From an uncultured Olsenella sp. (GTDB lineage Bacteria > Actinomycetota > Coriobacteriia > Coriobacteriales > Atopobiaceae): a DNA stretch of 9,198 nucleotides. The notes beneath the pieces were generated by a model, which was not told the DNA's origin, ran no database searches, and was given only the letters and a program-made list of their open reading frames with translations. The stretch spans positions 1 to 9,198 of the forward strand of contig CAUGFC010000072.1 in the NCBI GenBank assembly GCA_959598545.1, in the 5' to 3' direction. The translations under genes and the position numbers were made by a program. This document shows positions 7,281 to 9,198 of this stretch, piece after piece (the first letter of the stretch is position 1; the number at the start of each line of letters is the position of its first letter).

Positions 7281-8816
7281 TTACGCCCCCAGCCGGTAGA
7301 TCGCGGAGAACTTCTCGGTGAGGTAGTCCGTGTAATACGCGGGCGAGAAGGGCTCGCCGCACGCGTCGCGGATGAGCTCGTCGGAGTCCTTCGAGCGACC
7401 CCAGCGCCAGATCTTCTCGCCGAGCCAGGCGCGGATCGGGCCGAGGTCGCTGCGCGCGCACGCGCCCTCGAAGTCGACCCCGTCGGCGACCATGGCGGCC
7501 TTGAGCTGCGCTCCGTAGGCCGAGCCGAGCGCGTACGTCGGGAAGTAGCCGAAGTCGCCGCAGGCCCAGTGGGTGTCCTGGAGCGCGCCGCGGGCGTGGT
7601 CGGGCACCTCGAGCCCGAGGTACGCGCGGTACTTCTCGGCCCAGAGGCGCGGGACGTCGGCCGCGTGCGCCTCCCCGGAGAGCAGCAGGCGCTCGATCTC
7701 GTAGCGGACGAGGATGTGCAGGGGATAGGTGAGCTCGTCGGCCTCCGTGCGGATGAGGCCGGGCTCGGCGCAGTTCTCGGCGAGGTAGAGCTGGCGAGGC
7801 GTCACGCGGGAGAACCGCCCGGGGAAGCGCAGCTCGAGCGAGGCGAGCAGCGTGGGCGCGAAGGCCGCCGAGCGCCCCACGAGGTTCTCGAAGAAGCGCG
7901 ACTGCGCCTCGTGCATGCCCATGGAGGTGCCGCCCCTGAGCGAGGTGAGGCGGTATGCCGGGTCGACGCCCTGCTCGTAGAGGGCGTGCCCGCCCTCGTG
8001 CAGCATGGAGAACGCGTTGGAGAGGACGTCGTCTCTGTGGGGGTGGCTGGCGATGAGCACGAACCCCGCCGAGGGGCCACCGGTGAACGGGTGCTCGGTC
8101 TCGCCGAGCCAGAGCGCGCCCATGTCCAGGCCCTCGAGCTCCACGAGGTCGCGTGCGAGCTCGCCCTGGCGGCGCACGTCGAAGGAGCCCTCCACGCATG
8201 CGCGGCCGGGCTTGTGCCGGCTCGCGACGCAGTCGGCGAGAAGGGGTACGACGCAGTCCTTGACCTGCGAGAAGAACCGGTCGTAGAAGGCGGCGTCACA
8301 GCCGGGCTCGTACTCGTCGAGCCAGACGTCGTAGGGGTCGCGCGAGCCGTCCCTCGCGGCGGCCATGCTCAGGCGCGCCTCCACGATGCGGTCGAGGTAG
8401 GGGGCGAAGGCGTCCCAGTCGCCCGCGGTCTTGGCGCGCCGCCAGACGTCCTCCGCCTCGCAGGTGAGACGGCTGAACGCGGCCTGCTCCTCGGCGGGTA
8501 TCCGCACGAGGGCGTCGCGGTCGCGCGTGAGCACGCGTACCTGCGCTCGGCGCGTCTCGCTCAGGAGCTCGGGAACGGCCGCGAGGCGCGCGAGGACGTC
8601 GCCGACCTCCGGGTCGCAGAGCGCCTCCACGCGGGCGCGCTCCAGCTCGGCCAGGGCCTCGCTCCGCTCGGCGGTCGCCTTGGGCGGGTCGATCACCGGA
8701 CCGAGCGAGCCGATCTCGTCCAGCGCGTAGCGAAGCGAGAAGAGCTTTCGCTCGAGCGCGTCCAGCGCGGCGAGGTCTGCCCTCGGGTTGGAGAGCGCGG
8801 CGTTTGTCTCGGCCAT
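7281..8816 (-). CDS. M32-family metallocarboxypeptidase (carboxypeptidase Taq type)
   Basis: Zinc/cobalt metallopeptidase that removes C-terminal residues from peptides, a cytosolic peptide-turnover enzyme. The 511-aa length matches the family (about 500). The metal-binding HEXXH is H273-E-G-G-H277 (SMLHEGGHALYEQG), and the third ligand is E303 in GMHEAQSRFFEN, exactly 30 residues after H273 as in Pyrococcus carboxypeptidase. The family's C-terminal block DTHWACGDFGYFPTYALGS is intact. There is no signal peptide; the N-terminal third is helical and charged. The start at 8816 is chosen because AAAGGGGGA lies just upstream; an in-frame ATG at 8843 would place this ribosome site inside the coding region. 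The gene heads a likely two-gene unit with dtd, 3 bp downstream, and diverges from a ROK-family kinase. Confidence 0.95.
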   Translation of the reverse strand: MAETNAALSNPRADLAALDALERKLFSLRYALDEIGSLGPVIDPPKATAERSEALAELERARVEALCDPEVGDVLARLAAVPELLSETRRAQVRVLTRDRDALVRIPAEEQAAFSRLTCEAEDVWRRAKTAGDWDAFAPYLDRIVEARLSMAAARDGSRDPYDVWLDEYEPGCDAAFYDRFFSQVKDCVVPLLADCVASRHKPGRACVEGSFDVRRQGELARDLVELEGLDMGALWLGETEHPFTGGPSAGFVLIASHPHRDDVLSNAFSMLHEGGHALYEQGVDPAYRLTSLRGGTSMGMHEAQSRFFENLVGRSAAFAPTLLASLELRFPGRFSRVTPRQLYLAENCAEPGLIRTEADELTYPLHILVRYEIERLLLSGEAHAADVPRLWAEKYRAYLGLEVPDHARGALQDTHWACGDFGYFPTYALGSAYGAQLKAAMVADGVDFEGACARSDLGPIRAWLGEKIWRWGRSKDSDELIRDACGEPFSPAYYTDYLTEKFSAIYRLGA

Positions 8817-8844
8817 GGGTCCCCCTTTGCGTTCGGCTCCCACC

Positions 8845-8850
8845 AGTGTA
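8845..8850 (-). promoter_or_regulatory. -10 box (TACACT) of the M32/dtd unit
   Basis: On the minus strand TACACT lies 28 nt upstream of the chosen ATG at 8816. No good -35 is seen at standard spacing; instead a 7-bp inverted repeat (8861-8884) occupies that region. Confidence 0.4.
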
Positions 8851-8860
8851 GCCGTACGTC

Positions 8861-8884
8861 CCTTCGGCCGCCCGTCACCGAAGG
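8861..8884. promoter_or_regulatory. Possible operator: 7-bp inverted repeat between divergent genes
   Basis: CCTTCGG (8861-8867) and CCGAAGG (8878-8884) are perfect reverse complements with half-site centres 17 bp apart. They lie between the divergent M32 and ROK start sites, over the likely -35 zone of the M32 promoter and upstream of the ROK -10. This arrangement would suit a dimeric regulator, but a chance GC-rich repeat is also possible. Confidence 0.3.
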
Positions 8885-8931
8885 CTCCGACCGGCCACGA
8901 GTTCGTCCGACCCCCGCGGCGCCGCGCCCCG

Positions 8932-8937
8932 TATCAT
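8932..8937 (+). promoter_or_regulatory. ROK kinase -10 box (TATCAT)
   Basis: TATCAT is 44 nt before the ATG at 8982 and is identical to the proposed manA -10. No clear -35 is present. The leader of about 38 nt contains a tiny frame, ATG GGT ATG TGA (8946-8957), out of frame with the kinase, before the real ribosome site. Confidence 0.45.
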
Positions 8938-8981
8938 TGGAGGGGATGGGTATGTGACATGCCTGACGAAGGGGGACGCAA

Positions 8982-9198
8982 ATGGACAAGGTACTGGGCA
9001 TCGACGTCGGCGGAACGAGCATCAAGGTCGGCCTCTTCACGCCTGACGGCGAGCTGCTCGAGGAGCGGAAGATCCCCACGCCGGCGCTCGTGGACGACGA
9101 CGCCTATGCGGTCGTGACCTCCGGCATCACGCGCGTCCTCGCCGCGCACGACGCCGCCCCGGCGGACGTCATCGCCTGCGGCTTGGACATCCCCGGCC
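8982..9198 (+). CDS. ROK-family sugar kinase (glucokinase-like), 5' part only
   Basis: Only the first 72 codons are in the window. The N-terminal ATP-phosphate loop of the ROK/actin-fold superfamily is clear: GIDVGGTSIKVGLF, with D8, G10, G11, T12 and K15. It is followed by a typical beta hairpin (TPDGELLEERKIPTP) and the ACGLDIPG segment at the right edge, which aligns with the G(I/L)xxPG motif of the family. These features fit a glucokinase or another sugar or N-acylhexosamine kinase. The zinc-binding cysteine motif and sugar-contact residues that would separate these options lie outside the window, as would any test for a ROK repressor. An N-terminal helix-turn-helix is absent, so a kinase is favoured over a NagC/XylR-type repressor. 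The ATG is preceded by GGGGG (8970-8975 region) and the gene diverges from the M32 peptidase. Confidence 0.9.
   Translation, partial: MDKVLGIDVGGTSIKVGLFTPDGELLEERKIPTPALVDDDAYAVVTSGITRVLAAHDAAPADVIACGLDIPG

Noticed and set aside
6864..8957. 697-aa open frame on the plus strand
   Set aside because: It is antisense to dtd and the M32 peptidase, both of which have intact catalytic motifs. Its composition (Arg/Ala/Val/Glu/His-rich with no recognisable domain) is that of a high-GC shadow frame.

Overview
The window looks like a chromosomal housekeeping segment from a high-GC Gram-positive bacterium, most probably a member of the Coriobacteriia (Olsenella/Atopobiaceae/Collinsella-like). The grounds are very high GC with GC-rich third codon positions, strong GGAGG-type ribosome binding sites, TATCAT/TACCAT/TAGAAT-like -10 boxes with no clear -35, and an MscL that carries a C-terminal CPYC zinc-ribbon tail. 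The lineage is inferred from sequence character only. No tRNA, rRNA, CRISPR array, transposase or integrase is visible.

Layout, left to right. Position 1-524 (-) is the 5' part of pyrE (orotate phosphoribosyltransferase), which runs off the left edge. Position 525-825 is a 301-bp divergent intergenic region. It holds a pyrE -10, a striking pair of 33-nt inverted-repeat arms (608-640/723-755) and the asnS -10. Position 826-2229 (+) is asnS (asparaginyl-tRNA synthetase, GTG start). Convergent with it, only 12 bp away, is glpK (2242-3735, -; glycerol kinase). Divergent from glpK is a two-gene unit: a 92-aa four-cysteine protein (3889-4167, +) and a 309-aa lipoprotein (4179-5108, +). Next is manA (5194-6159, +; mannose-6-phosphate isomerase). 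Convergent with manA is mscL (start 6734, -), whose expected stop codon is missing, so its frame runs through its own terminator hairpin and into manA. Upstream of mscL on the same strand are dtd (6804-7277; D-aminoacyl-tRNA deacylase) and an M32 metallocarboxypeptidase (7281-8816), 3 bp apart. A divergent ROK-family sugar kinase (8982 to the right edge, +) closes the window.

Functionally these are mostly independent housekeeping genes: pyrimidine synthesis, aminoacyl-tRNA supply and proofreading, glycerol and hexose-phosphate entry into central carbon metabolism, osmotic safety valve and peptide turnover. Only two pairs look like true operons: the four-Cys protein with the lipoprotein, and the M32 peptidase with dtd.

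I did not find a multi-gene novel system. The observations most worth following up are the long inverted repeat upstream of asnS, whose imperfections are nearly all G-U compatible in the asnS-sense RNA; the stop-less mscL with a damaged zinc-ribbon tail; and the uncharacterised Cys-protein/lipoprotein pair.
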